In this document: positions 43,924-55,900 of the stretch, in pieces
Layout: each line of letters begins with the position of its first letter
How positions within the stretch are numbered: the stretch's first letter is position 1
Assembly: GCA_014529385.2 (NCBI GenBank)
Contig: CM043944.1
Span: 77,145,884-77,209,883, forward strand
Length of the DNA stretch: 64,000 nucleotides
Direction: 5' to 3'
Origin: Adiantum capillus-veneris
Lineage: Eukaryota; Streptophyta; Polypodiopsida; Polypodiales; Pteridaceae
The notes under the pieces: model-generated
What the model was told of the DNA's origin: nothing
Seen by the model: only the letters and a program-made list of their open reading frames with translations
Database searches by the model: none
Program-made: the position numbers and the translations under genes

Positions 43924-44229
43924 TGCCCCATCAGAGCCGCTTCTCCTCCTCTCGGGTCATGGCCAAGCTCCACAAGGCCAGAGGCCGCTCTAGCAGCAGG
44001 GTTCCCCATGTGTCCATAGTCGTTGTCCAAAGCGCCACAACCTGCTCTTTGAGCTCTATATCGGATATCCAGCAAAATTCTGTGCTGAATACGTGGCATT
44101 ACACTTCCACTCCTCTATCTATCTGACAAAGTAAGAATCACTAGCACATGATGGGAAAGAGTGGTCCCTGCCAAAATGCATATTGAACCGCCTATGTCAC
44201 CGATGTGGTCACTAGCGTAAAAACGATCT

Positions 44230-44662
44230 ATTTTGAATAGATTCATGCCCCTCACTCTGCGGTCAAACCGAGAGAAAGAGAGGATGTCTTAGGGTCGTAC
44301 AAAGCCTGCATGCTGCCATACATGTGAAATCCTCAAAGTCATACATAGGCGCTCCCATGCAGTCAACTCAGCCCCGTGAATAGTAGCATGGTTGCTCCCA
44401 ATCCTATCCAAGGGGTCTTAAGGCATGTTGAAGTCCCCCCCAATGCATCACTGCTTTGCATGAGGCAAGGACTCCACAATTAGTGACCAAAACTTAGTCC
44501 TGCACTCACATGGTTGGGTGCATAAATGTTCAAGAACCCCACAAGGCTACCTTGAACTTGCAAAGTGCTTTGGCGTAGAAACTGGGATACACCAAGCCCC
44601 TGCACATTCCATGAGACAATCTTTATGGGATCAGTGAGAGAAAACCGATGCTGCCACGGCAT
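44230..44662 (-). pseudogene. LINE-C: endonuclease with internal deletion
   Basis: DPIKIVSWNVQGLGVSQFLR passes directly into STLQVQGSLVGFLNIYAPNH and then WCIGGDFNM and ELTAWERLCMTLR in another frame. The middle of the domain, between the N-terminal strand and LYAPN, is deleted. It resembles the LINE-A endonuclease (GFLNLYAPNRG, WCIGGDFNML). Confidence 0.78.
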
Positions 44663-45359
44663 CCAACCTCACAATCTTCGAAGCCGGCTTGAATAAGGAG
44701 TAATCTGCATCCGAGTGACCTTAGAGAGAGGCATCCTTGAAGTGACTATCCAACCCATGCCCAAAATGAGCGTGCCGTGAGGGGCTACATGCTCTCTCCA
44801 GGAATCCTCATGCACAAATACATAGCAAGGCGCACTATGGGTGTCTGCAAAAAAGTATATCACAATGTGTCTATAACTGCTACGTCAGGCGGTGTCACAA
44901 AGAACTTGGCTAGCAAAGGGTCTGAATCAAGTCTGTCACTCCCAGTTACCCCGTGTGGGGAGAGAACTCAACAGCTTGGACATGGAGCTAATCTAGTACA
45001 ATATGCATAGTCCACTCGGTGTAATCCCTGTCTACCACATATCGGAAAAGAGAAACGAACCGGTGTATCCAAGGCCTTTGCACCTCTGGCTGCCAGAAAA
45101 AGAACATGTACTGTGAAACAAGCTACCTCAAGGTGAGGAGATGAGACTGAGGGGCCAATAGGGGAGATGGGAGGGACGTGAGGGGAGGGGAGGGTGAGGG
45201 AGGGGGAGTTTGGAGGCCGAGTAGAGGAATTGGTAGGCAGGGGGGAGGGGGGGTTTTTGTTTGATGGAGGCTGAGGTGGTAAAAGACTCCTCAAGTACAT
45301 CCTGTTCTTGAGGGTCAAAACTATTCCCTGTAGGAACCCAATGCTGGTGTGTGGTGCGG

Positions 45360-45979
45360 GTCAAGTTCTCCTACGGGGACAAGCCTTCGCAAGATGGCCC
45401 ATCTGTCTGCATTTGAACCACTGGTTCGGGAGCCCGAATACTCCACACTCTGGCGAAACCAGCCACCACTCACCCTAGGCAAAAGGACTACCTTTGGGAG
45501 AGTGTGGGTGTCCTGAATCGAAACGTGTACTGTAGATATACCTGCTGCCTTGGCAGCAATGAAGCTGACATACGCGGGGTCTCCAAGACTATCCCAATCC
45601 TAGATAAAAGCAGGAGGTACCCTGTCCTCAGGTCGGGGAAGCAGGCCAAAATGGGCAAATCTGCTTTCTCAACAAGAACATCAGAATCTTGGTCGAAACC
45701 ATGGCACCAATGTCGAAAATGAGCCCTGACTACTCGGATGGCCAGCGGGCTCATCGAAATGACCTTGGAAGCCATCTCGGGAGTCTCAAACTCGATCTGG
45801 TAGTAACCATGCCTGAGGAGCTGTACGTCAATGATCTTCTCCACCTCCATGAGAAGGCGGACTTGGAGGAGGTCGCGCACCTCGCCTCTGCTTGGTTGGG
45901 TGCCGATAATCTTGCAAATGACAGCGGTGGCCTGAAGGCATTCCACCTCTGCTACAAGGCTCGCTTGCTCCGTTGGCAA
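45360..45979 (-). pseudogene. LINE-C: ORF1, DUF4283 and zinc knuckle
   Basis: 163-codon ORF (45,488-45,979): LQATAVICKIIGTQPSRGEV, QVRLLMEVEKIIDVQLLRHG, YYQIEFETPEMASKVI and VVRAHFRHWCHGFDQDSD. This is DUF4283, the N-terminal domain of plant L1 ORF1 proteins. Just after the stop, 45,360-45,440 encodes WFKCRQMGHLAKACPRR, a CCHC knuckle. It would bind the element RNA. Confidence 0.82.
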
Positions 45980-46326
45980 TGGAGGAAGTCGGAATGTGGG
46001 CTAGGGTCGGGCGAGGGTAGTCCCTGTAGGCCGGAGCATGAGCCTTTATTTGTGCCTGTTGTTGTGGAAGAGAAAGAAGACGAGTCGATGGCGAGGGGAG
46101 CGAGTCGAAAACGAATCAACACGTACAGTCAGCGGGGTTTGGGGGGAGGGGGGAGAGTGGCAAGTGGGTGGGAGAGAGATAGCACGAGGGGGGAGACGCA
46201 TAGCAGAGTTCTTATCATTCTTAGCAATACCATGGCTGCATTGTTCATATATGTAATTTCAAAATGTGTATAACAGATGATACCCTCTTTTCAAATAGCT
46301 ACTTGTATGAATTGACGGTTTTGCAG

Positions 46327-46453
46327 TACTAAAGACATAGACGAATGTGCATGGGATGTTAAATTGGCGACCTTGTTCAAGAATCAACAACGAACGCTAT
46401 TGGAGTCAGCATCTGACTGCTGCTATTTAGTGTTAAGATCTTTGCGTGACTAA
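46327..46453 (+). CDS. SET-domain gene, last exon
   Basis: 127 nt from acceptor GGTTTTGCAG to the stop TAA (46451-46453), entering in phase 2 so that AG from exon 6 plus T gives Ser. It encodes TKDIDECAWDVKLATLF, then KNQQRTLLESASDCCYLVLR and SLRD. The WD.KLA..FK..QR..L pattern is the closing helix of the Rubis-subs-bind region. It begins about 107 bp after the candidate right-hand LINE-C duplication. Confidence 0.85.
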
Positions 46454-48099
46454 ACCATCTTGCTTTGTCATTCAAATTTATTGGATGCCCCAATTTTTTG
46501 GTAGAACTTTGACTCTATCCCAAATTTTGTTTGACTAGGGAGCCATAAAATTGTGGATAAATCCACCCAAGTTTAGATATGGGACAATTATAATGGACCG
46601 CAGTAACATTAGTCTTGTAAAAAAAGCATAGTTGGTACATAGCCATAAAAATCATGGAAAATCTGTGAAGGTATCAACAGTAGTGGTATGTGTAGCCATT
46701 ATTTTTGTGATTAAGCAATGAAGTATCTTGGGGCGCTTTATTGTAATGTTCTCTTACCGGCTGTTATTATATGAAGCTAATCACAAGCTCTGTAGGCCTC
46801 AAGAAATTGTTTCTAGGTCAAAATGAATACACTGTTCAGAGTTCCCTGATAAGTTTTTAATTTGACAATCTAGCAGAACTCTTGGTGGCTCCAAGTATCA
46901 TAAACGTTTCTTATTCAGTTTATTATTAACCTGTCGTGCATTATTGACAAAGAATTTAGAATTCTCACCATACTCCAAATCTGGTTTTCTCGTTGATATC
47001 GAAAAAAAAATATCAAGTTAGGCTTGATTTTATACTTGATGGGCTTAGTTTTGGAAATATAAGAAAATCCTTTTCTTCAAGTTGTAAAAAACACCAATAT
47101 TGAAGTATTATTTGGATAGCATGCATGTACATATAGCAAGAGCCAAGTTATTTTTACAAAAAGGCCATTTTTCAAATTGTATGTGATAGATACCATGCGT
47201 CGACTTTTCATGTATGAGATCCACACAACTGCACCTAACCTTCTGTAGTCTCAAAAGAATCTTTTAAAAAATGAAACATATACTAATATATAGGATCAAA
47301 ATATAAAAGTTGAAAATTCTGAGGAGCTATTTTTTATAACTCCATGCAGAAGGGTACAAAAGGATTCTTTGAGATTTTTTTCCCCTGCAAGTGCAGAGTG
47401 TCCTCTAGTGTTATATGATCATTTTGATTGTGCATTGAAGAATTTTTGTATGCACATCAGACTTCAGACAAGTCTATGTATGCATATCAAGCGAAGCTAC
47501 GTTTCAACTTCTAGCATAGTAAACCAAGTGTGCAATTAAGTTTATTCAAGGTGATGGTTTATATCTACGAAGAAGAATAATCATGAGCTATGTATAAAGT
47601 AAAACAAATTGTAGTTAAACTTGTGAAACCTTTTCTGTATGAAAACTTGCTACGAGTTTTGCACCCTAATGAACTTTCACAGTCCGATTTTTATTTTTAT
47701 TTTATCACATAAAGTAGTAATAGATGTGACAATTGCAGAGAATGTTAGGTTTTTTCACAAGTCTGTGATGTGATATACATACTTTGAAGGAAGTTCTTAG
47801 CACTATATTGTCTGCTCAATTGTACAAAGTAGTTTGTTGATGCTTCTGTTTTTCTTGATTAGCTGAAATCTGCCTTTTTCGAGCCTGACGAGCAGCATAA
47901 AGATTTGTTCTCTTGCAATTGCCCCAGTTCTCTAAGCTTGGAGGTTGCCCCTAAGTCCTCTTCAAGCCCTCAAAGTCGCTTTGGTTTAAAGTATTTTGCA
48001 CCACTGTTTGCAGTTTTCCAGAGTTATTGTGTTGGGAGAATCAACACACTTTTTTGCACCACTGTTGACTTTTGTCAGTTTTCCAAAGAGCTAACATTT
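46454..48099. other. 3' flank of the SET gene, no feature recognised
   Basis: AT-rich DNA with no coding similarity. The first few hundred bases should include the 3' UTR, but no unambiguous polyadenylation signal was identified. Confidence 0.6.
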
Positions 48100-48359
48100 C
48101 TTCACTTTGGCTTTATATGTTGAAGACATTTCTCGGGAGCATATCAAGCTATATTGGAGCAACTTCCTCACCAAGTTTTGAATTCAAAGCCTCATCCAAC
48201 AAGGAGACCTAAACTCTGCAGCTCATTTATTTTGCTTAATTACCTTCTTATCAATAATTGTTTTGTTTATGTCAATGGGGAAAGAGGATATCCAAAAGTT
48301 CCAAGGGTTTGGATTTCACTCTTCACTCATCAAAACTAGAGGCTACCTTATAAAGAGGA

Positions 48360-49130
48360 ACCTTTCGGTTATTATCAAACCCATGGGATCAAGAGAAACC
48401 ATCCAAACTAGGGCTACTCAAAACCAATTTTAACAAAAGGATGAAAGGGCACTTGGATTTATCCTTAGAGCTATGGATGATACTTTGTTCATCTTTTGGA
48501 CATGCTTTGAAGCTTGGTCAAACATGGAGAAGCTAATTGGGGCCAAAGCCCATAATTCTAAGATTTCTTGAAAACTACCTTTCTTTGCCTTGATGTTGAT
48601 TGAAGGAAGGTGAAGATATATCTAACCATTGTCGATAGATTGAGCTCCATATGTACTCTTGAATTGACCTATTTGGGATCTATTGTTTAAGAGGAAGACA
48701 AAGTACCAATGCTTCTCCAAGATCCTCAAGACAAAAAAGATTTTGGCCAACTCGTCATTCTCCTCAAGGAGAAGGAGCCCATTCCACGACTTGAAGATGT
48801 TATCAACAGTTTGTAGCAAGAAGAGAAGAAGATCCTCAAGAACAAGAAGAAGACAACCATGTATTTCTACTTCCAATGATGAAGATGAAGCTTTGACCAC
48901 TAGAGCCTATCTTGTCTCTTCCAAGGGGAGGAGATGCCATGAATGTAGCAAGTAGGGGTACTAAGCAAGTGAATGTTTCTTAAAGAACCATTTCCCTAAT
49001 TGTGGCAAGAATAATTAGCCACCATTTAAATGCTTTTATAAGGCAAAAGGCAAAGAATCCAAGGGCAAAGCAAAGCTTCATGTGGTAGAAGGGGAGATAT
49101 TCACTTTGCTTTTGACACAGACAATGATAT
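48360..49130 (+). pseudogene. Copia gag relic
   Basis: Plus-strand sequence with many stops. Near 48,930 it reads CHECSK, stop, GY, stop, ASECFLKN, a decayed CCHC knuckle, followed by a Lys-rich KGKESKGKAK. Upstream lies a Lys/Glu-rich gag-like stretch. It lies directly before the LTR relic at 49155 and belongs to an old copia insertion. Confidence 0.55.
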
Positions 49131-49154
49131 ACTCTAAATGTTTTTCACGGTTTC

Positions 49155-50590
49155 TATTACCGTAATATGATAGTGATGTGTGTGAACACACTTATGTTAG
49201 GGCACATATTTATCGCTTATAAATCACACCAGTTTTTTATGGGCTATCCCATCATCAGTGTGATCTCTTGTTTTGTCAACCAATATGCCACATCATCACT
49301 CTATGATAGTGAAAGTTTGTTACTTTGTCTCTCCATGGTTTCGATGGTGGTCAGTGTGGTCTATTAGTGATTGTTTTTTTCGTGTTAGGAGATTTTTTCC
49401 AACTCGGCTTGTATATTTGCCCATCATACTAGGGAATTATCTTTGTATTAGCACGCTAAGTAATGCTACTTCTTGTTTTTTGTTCTCTTGAGCTTTGCCT
49501 TCATCTTCTCTATCTTCACGTGTATTTCACAACCATATTTTTAGCAATTGGTATCAAAAAAGGCTTTCGCATCTCAAGCAATGTCGCCATCACGCTCTTG
49601 GCTCACTTTCTCCAATCTTGGGCTCATTTTGGTATCTTCAAAATTTTGATTTCGAGCTCATTTTTCAAACCTTTAGTATTAAGCAAGCGATCAAAAGACA
49701 GCTTTTGAATTCAAATAAGCAAAACATCTAATTTATTTGATTTTAAAACTTTCCCCCAAAATGAAATTTAAAATTTAGTGGGTGAAATTGATACATAGAT
49801 CAGAGTCTATGAATTGGAAGGTAGCTAAGTGGATCTTTTGCTACTTAAGTAGTACTATACATTTTGAATAGTTTCAAGGGAAGATTGTTGCCACTAGATT
49901 TACATGCTTTTTTAAATTTGAGTTGGGTTGGTTGCTATAACACACACATGTTCACTATTGGTTTTTGTTTCATGTACATGCATATTGTGGTTGAGTATGA
50001 AGCGGCCACACCTAGTTGTGAGGCTGATTTCAGGACACCTTTATAGCTAACGTTGAGTGCATTTGGCTTAGACAACTTTTGATTGACAGGTATTGGACAG
50101 TAGTCTGCCACCACTATCTTTGTTGACCGTCAAAGTGTTTGGACAATTGTGAGGAACCCGGTCTTCCATGATTGCATAAAGCGCATCAAGGTGCATTGTC
50201 ATTATCTCAGGGAGAGACTCTCTGCAAGAGAGGCCAACTTAGCTTATGCACCTACATAGGACAAGCCTCTTGCTCTTTTTACAAAGGCTCTTCCTCAGAA
50301 GAAGTTCGAAGCTTTTTGCAAAGGTTTGGGCTTACTACCCTTTTTGGGCTCGTCATGTATGGCACTTTCCGATACAATGCCAACTCATGTTCTTTGAATC
50401 ACTCGTAGGGAGGATTTTTACCATATTATGATAGTGATGTTCGACTTAGAATTGGGGCACTTTTTTCCCTCAACGTTTCTTCTCTCGGTTTACATATATG
50501 CCCATCATTTTAGGGCAAGACTTATCTTTGTATTAGTACACTAAGTAATACTACTATTTTTGTTGTGTGCTCTTGAGATTTTCCTACATT
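49155..50590 (+). mobile_element. Old, internally deleted copia element related to Copia-1
   Basis: The left end (TATTACCGTAATATGATAGTGATGTG... to TTTAGCA near 49546) and the right end (from about 50416, TTTACCATATTATGATAGTG, to near 50,580) are decayed versions of the Copia-1 LTR. The left copy holds an extra segment of about 180 bp. TTGGTATCA at 49548-49556 is the primer-binding relic. The interior jumps to the end of pol, with decayed RNase H (49,890-50,340) matching Copia-1 from the S.W.GC segment to KALP..KFEAFCK.LG. About 90% of the interior is gone. Confidence 0.85.
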
Positions 50591-51943
50591 GTTTTCAAGG
50601 TAGCTATATTGTTGTGGATAGCCGTTGATATTGTTGGCTAGTCCATGTACTTACTAACCTTTTGGTTGAGCGGGGACGTTGTTGTTGTCTCTATGGGAGA
50701 CATGTTTCCTCAAGGGTCATTGTCATGAATTCATCTTGTACCTTGTCGTCATGTTAGTCACAAATTAAGGAGAGGATTGTTGTGAGAACTCGTCTTGCTC
50801 CTTCCCACATGACCTACCCTTCATTACCCATGATGTATCTACACTTGTCACATGGAGTCTTTACTACTCTCACAGATCTACATCCACTCAGATAGCTCAA
50901 TTTTTTTGAGCCCACTATTAGATCCTTGATTCCCTCCTTTGATAAGTGGAATATTCCCGAATTAGTGCTAGTCAAGATACCTTCTTTCTGCCTATACAAA
51001 CCCATCGCTTCTACTCCTCTTGTGTGAGTTTCCATTCTTGTATGCATCATTTTGAGTTGGTCTAATCTAGTATTTTTTCTTTCATCAGTGTTTTTATCGT
51101 ATCTTAACCAAACACTCAAGTATTAGTTAAATCATGCTTATTCAGTGATGCATGGCATACATGGATACCCACCATAGATCCAAAAATTGCACATTCTAGG
51201 GGATTATTTATTTGGACATATGGGTAAGACAAAAGGATTTCCTATTATTGAACTTCTTGATGGAGTAATGTCTAATAATTCCACCAATGATGTATCAACA
51301 ATGCAATTATTGCTATGTCACTCAACCTACTATAATTGTTTGATTTGCTAGTTTAATTTTCCATGTCATGGAAATTTCAAAAGAACTTTAAAATAAAGTA
51401 GAGTGCAATAGGGTCCATTAGGGCTATGGCTTTCCCCCAATCATTCTTGTTTACTTAGGCTTATTTTCCATGTCATGGCAAAGTCATTACATCAAGTAGA
51501 GTGCATTAGGGTGCGCATATTATGTTATACCTACCATTGCTTTGAATAAAACCTTGGATTTCCCAATATTCCTTGATTTTCTTTGGTAGTCTATAGAATA
51601 AGCAATTTTTATTTTCAAGCATACAGGAGTGAGGTCTTGCAAGTTTTAAAGATTATAATCTATTCCAACCAAGGAAGTTTTTATGGTGGTCGTGTAGGAG
51701 GATATATCTTGAGGACATCATTGGAAGGGTGTATGTCCAAAATGCATTATGAAGCGAATCTTGTCACAAAGCTTGAATTAGTTAAGTAGGATCTAGTAAC
51801 ATAGGCTAACGATTCAAGTTTTTAATTGATACAATACTTTTTAATGCTAATTTACTAGTTTAATCTCATTGTTCGAATAAAAACTCTTTGTAAAAATATG
51901 GCTACTTTTGATTCCATCTCTAGTGTTGGTGGAAACTAGGGAC
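50591..51943. other. No gene recognised
   Basis: AT-rich DNA. No coding or repeat partner was seen. Confidence 0.55.
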
Positions 51944-51948
51944 ATCCA

Positions 51949-52176
51949 TGTTACCATATACATGTGGTAGTGATGTGTGTGAACACACTAGGACCGCCGG
52001 GGGCATTTTTTCCCTCTTTAGGAGGTTTTTTCCCCCGTGCATTTTATATACGCCCATCACTCTAGGGCTATCTATCTTTCCATTGCACACTAAGTAATAC
52101 ACTCTCTATTGTGTGCCTTGAGCTTCCTTCGTCTTCTCCAAGCTGTGTGTGTTTCTCTGCAACCCTAATTCCAACA
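51949..52176 (+). repeat. Copia-1 5' LTR
   Basis: 228 bp, TG...CA. CATTTTATATACG near 52040 holds the probable TATA element. Confidence 0.95.
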
Positions 52177-52178
52177 AT

Positions 52179-52190
52179 TGGTATCAGAGC
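52179..52190 (+). other. Copia-1 primer-binding site
   Basis: TGGTATCAGAGC, the exact initiator-Met tRNA complement, two bases after the LTR. Confidence 0.96.
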
Positions 52191-52518
52191 AGGTCACGTC
52201 CTCCCGGGATTAGTCGCCAGCTGCTCCAGCACACGCGTGCTCACTTTCTCCGATTTCAGTGAGCTTTGGCGAGCGTTCGCAGGCTCCAGCACACACCTGC
52301 TCAGAATTTTGATTTGGGCTCATTTCGGCCTCCGTTTCCACTACAGGCAGTAGTACTACACAGGCTATTTCGTCATTTTGTGCAGAATTTTTGTCAGTGC
52401 CGTTTTCTGCATAACAGGTGCCTTATAGTCTTCTACGGTTTGTGCTATATAGCACAGGTTGTTCCCGCTCCATTTCTCCTATTTTCGGGCAGTTTTCACA
52501 TCAGGTGCAGCATTTACC

Positions 52519-52905
52519 ATGGCTGACAACAACAATACAGATGTGTTCAAGATGTTTGTTGTTGAGGACAGGTTGGATGGGGACAACTACCCTATGTGGG
52601 CTTATATGATGCAACATGTTCTTGTGTCAAAAGGTGTCTGGAACATTGTGCAGGGCATTGATGTACGTCCTGGTTCTGAGGATGTAGGCGATGTTGAGGA
52701 TGTTGCAGGTCTTGCTGCAAGGATTGCAGCTGTTAGAGTTGTTTTGCCTACGGCAGAACAAGCTCGTTGGGATGTTAAGGATGCGCAGGCTCATGCATTG
52801 ATTGCGTTGTCTGTGAAGCGCAACCATTGTTCCTCACATCCGTTCAGCAAAATCTGCAAAACAGGCTTGGGATATTCTAGCAGGTCTTTATGCAAGCCTC
52901 AATGA
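52519..52905 (+). pseudogene. Copia-1 gag N-terminal part
   Basis: An ATG at 52519 opens MADNNNTDVFKMFVVEDRLD and DNYPMWAYMMQHVL, the copia gag start (..L.G.NY..W...M). An in-frame ATG at 52459 is less likely, because the segment before 52519 resembles leader. The frame is right up to about 52,815 (HALIALSVK), then runs out of register to a stop at 52905. The gag continues one frame over from about 52,820. Confidence 0.85.
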
Positions 52906-52918
52906 GGCTAAAATTGCT

Positions 52919-55900
52919 TTGCTGCGTAAAGAGCTGGAGTCGAAGATTATGCATGAGGAAGATGATATGGACACTTTCCTTGCTAGTGTCAAGGATATCA
53001 ATGAGCAGCTTATTTCTGCAGGTGAAGTCATTTCAAATAGTTCCCTTGTGCAGACTGTTCTTGATGCCTTACCAGATTCCTACCAGACTTTTGCTAGTAC
53101 TTGGAGATTGATGACCCAAGGAAATCCTGAAGTTGTCAAGTTTGATGCATTATGCACATTGCTGTTGCAAGAGTCACTTTCCAGAAAAAACAGGACTAGG
53201 CAGCGTGCAGTTGAACAGGCTTTTATTGCTTCTCAAAGAAAGGGTGGTAACAATAATGCAGCCACTTCTTATGGTTCTGCTGCGAGTGGCAAAAATTATG
53301 TTCCTAATGCTTCTGCTGGCAGTACTTCGTCTGGCAATTCTGGTGATAAGGGCAAAAAGAAGATGTGTTGCCATTATTGTAAAGCCAATGATCACTTGAT
53401 CAAGTCGTGTCCTAAGTTGAAGGCCAAAGAGGCTAAGAAGAAAGAGGGTGGTTCCACTGCAAATGCTGGTTCCACTACAAATGCAGCCATTGTTGAGTCT
53501 TCTGTGAAAGGAGACTGTGTTGCTGATGTTGATGCAGAATGGGCTTTTAGCACAGAGTGCACTTACAATCCTGTTGTCCATGATGCATGCTTGTCAGCTG
53601 CTGCAGATTCACATGTGTGGTATTTCGATAGTGGTGCTACAAAGCACATTACCTCACATCGTGAATTGTTTACCTCTCTCGAGTCTGTCCCTCATGGGAA
53701 TTCAGTCACTTGTGCCAACAACGCCTCTTATCCAGTTCAGGGAGTTGGAAAGATTGTGCTCACTGCTGCTAATGGCAGTTCCTTCACACTTGTTGATGCA
53801 CTTTATGTACCTAGGATCAAGAAGAATCTCTTGTCTGTATCCGCACTTGCTAGACTTGGACTTGTAGTCAAATTTGTGGATGACAGATGTACAGTTCATG
53901 ATCTCAGTTTTGGTGATGAAATTGTTGCATCTGGGCTTTTGTGCCGTGGGCTGTATAAGCTCACTTTGTATGACAAGTGTGGACAAAATTTTGCAAATGT
54001 TGTTGCAGATTCAAGGGCTATTTCAGATGCAAAACTTTGGCATGCACGTTTTGGTCATCTGAATTTTGCCAATTTGCTGCGTTTGCAGAAATCTGATATG
54101 GTTGCTTCTTTGCCACCTCTTGAAGCACCTGTCAAACATGTTTGTGAAGGCTGTATTTTGGGTAAGATGCAGCGTTCTAAGTTTCCAAAGGATGGTTCAG
54201 TTTGGGCCACATGCAGGTTACAGCTTGTGCATAGTGATGTTTGTGGGCCCATGCAAACTCCGTCCTTGGGCAATTACCTGTACTTCGTGACTTTCATTGA
54301 TGATTACTCCAGGCATGCATGGGTATTTCCGCTTAAAGAGAAGTCCGAAGTTTTTATGTGCTTCAAACAATTTCTGGCTATGGCTGAAAATGTCTCGAAA
54401 TGTACTATGGACACCCTCCGTTCAGATCGAGGGGGGGAGTATATGTCTCATGAATTTAATGCATTTCTGGCTAGTCGTGGGATAAAACACCAATGTACAG
54501 TGCCTTATACACCTCAGCAAAATGGTGTTGCTGAGAGGAAAAACAGGTCACTGACGGAAATGGCACGATGTATGGTCAAAAGTCAAGCTTTACCACATTC
54601 TTTTTGGCTTGAGGCCATCATGTGTGCCACTTATGTACTTAACAGGTGTCCTACGAAAGCTTTGCAGTCTATTACTCCATATGAAGCATGGCATGATAGA
54701 AAAACTTCTATTGAGCACATGCGTGTTTTTGGTTGTTTGGCATATGCTTTGGTGCCACAAGTGCAGCGCAGAAAATTGGATGATAAGGTTGTCAAATGTA
54801 TTTTTGTTCGTTATAGTGCTGAAAGCAAAGGTTACAGGTTGTATCATCCGCAAACAAAACGTATTCTGGTTTCTCGGGATGTAGTGTTTGTGGAAGATTC
54901 TGTTCAGCCCTTGCTGTCATGTACTAGAGACAGTAATGTAAGCTCACAGGACATTTATGACACTTTGTTGCCTCTTTTTAGTGGTGGAAATACGAATGTA
55001 AGTTCCAATGAGGCAAATGTACAGCCTATGGGGGTTTCTGAAAATGTTTTAGATCAGCCTATTACTGATGCAGATGTACATGATGTACTTGATGAGGAAA
55101 GGGCTGAAAATGAGCAGGCTAGAGGTATGCCAAAATGGCTGGTGCACACTTTGCGTGACAGTAAATTGGATGCACCTTTGTCTAGTCGTACTCATTCAGG
55201 CTCTCGCCATGCATCTTATGCATCAGATTGTTATGCTTTGGCTGTGTCTAGTTTACATGATGTTGAGGAGCCTCTGTCTTTTGATGAAGCACAGAATTCA
55301 GAAAATTGGATGGCTGCCATGCAATCAGAATATGATGCACTTATAGAAAATGACACATGGACTTTATGTGATTTGCCTCCTGGCAAAAAGGCCATTGGTA
55401 CGAAGTGGGTTTACAAGTTGAAACGCAAGCCGGATGGTGAGATTGATCGCCATAAGGCTCGACTTGTTGCAAAGGGTTATGCACAGCAAAAAGGCATAGA
55501 TTATGAAGAGACTTTTGCTCCCACTTGTCATATGACTACTGTGTGTTTTCTATGTGCATTGGCAGCTCATTTTGGTTGGGATGTACATCAATCAGACATT
55601 GTTACTGCTTTCTTGAATGGTGACATATTTGAGGAAGTTTATGTAACGCAGACTCGCGGTTTTGTCATAAAAGGACAAGAGGACAAAGTGTGCAAATGTA
55701 ACAAGTCTTTGTATGGGTTGAAGCAATCTCCTCGTGCTTGGTATGAGAAAGCTGACACTCATTTGGTCAAACAAGGCTTTCGTAACAGTCCAACAGAAAG
55801 CACATTGTATGTAAAGCGTGAGGGTGATGTATTTCTCATCATGGTTCTTTATGTTGATGATTTGTTGATCACTGGACCAAATGAGAGACATATTGCTGAA

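Larger units (their letters stand above)
41409..46205 (-). mobile_element. LINE-C: L1-like LINE, nearly full length but decayed
   Basis: Minus-strand element ending in poly(A), seen as T11 at 41409-41419. Its 5' end is near 46,205 in G-rich sequence. An imperfect candidate duplication is GAGTTATTATAATC (41395-41408) against GAGTTCTTATCATTC (46206-46220). Order 5' to 3': ORF1 with DUF4283 and a zinc knuckle, endonuclease, RT-flanking regions, zf-RVT region. The RT core is deleted. It fills about 83% of intron 6 and is antisense to the gene. Confidence 0.85.
5308..46453 (+). other. Gene span: SET-domain protein lysine methyltransferase (C-terminal 332 codons)
   Basis: Seven exons (5308-5437, 5510-5586, 6585-6782, 6862-7051, 7129-7319, 40474-40559, 46327-46453) total 999 nt. 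They join without a frame break through GT-AG introns of 72, 998, 79, 77, 33,154 and 5,767 bp. The predicted protein carries the second half of a split SET domain of the Rubisco-LSMT/SETD3 type (NHS at the end of exon 3, GQQCLLSYGALSNSHLL in exon 4), then a Rubis-subs-bind-like helical region ending WDVKLATLFKNQQR. Family members transfer methyl groups from S-adenosylmethionine to lysines of proteins; the substrate here is unknown. The N-terminal SET half and the start codon are not in the visible exons. Introns 5 and 6 are swollen by nested transposons, but no exon carries a stop or frameshift, so the gene may still be functional if these introns are spliced. Confidence 0.85.
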
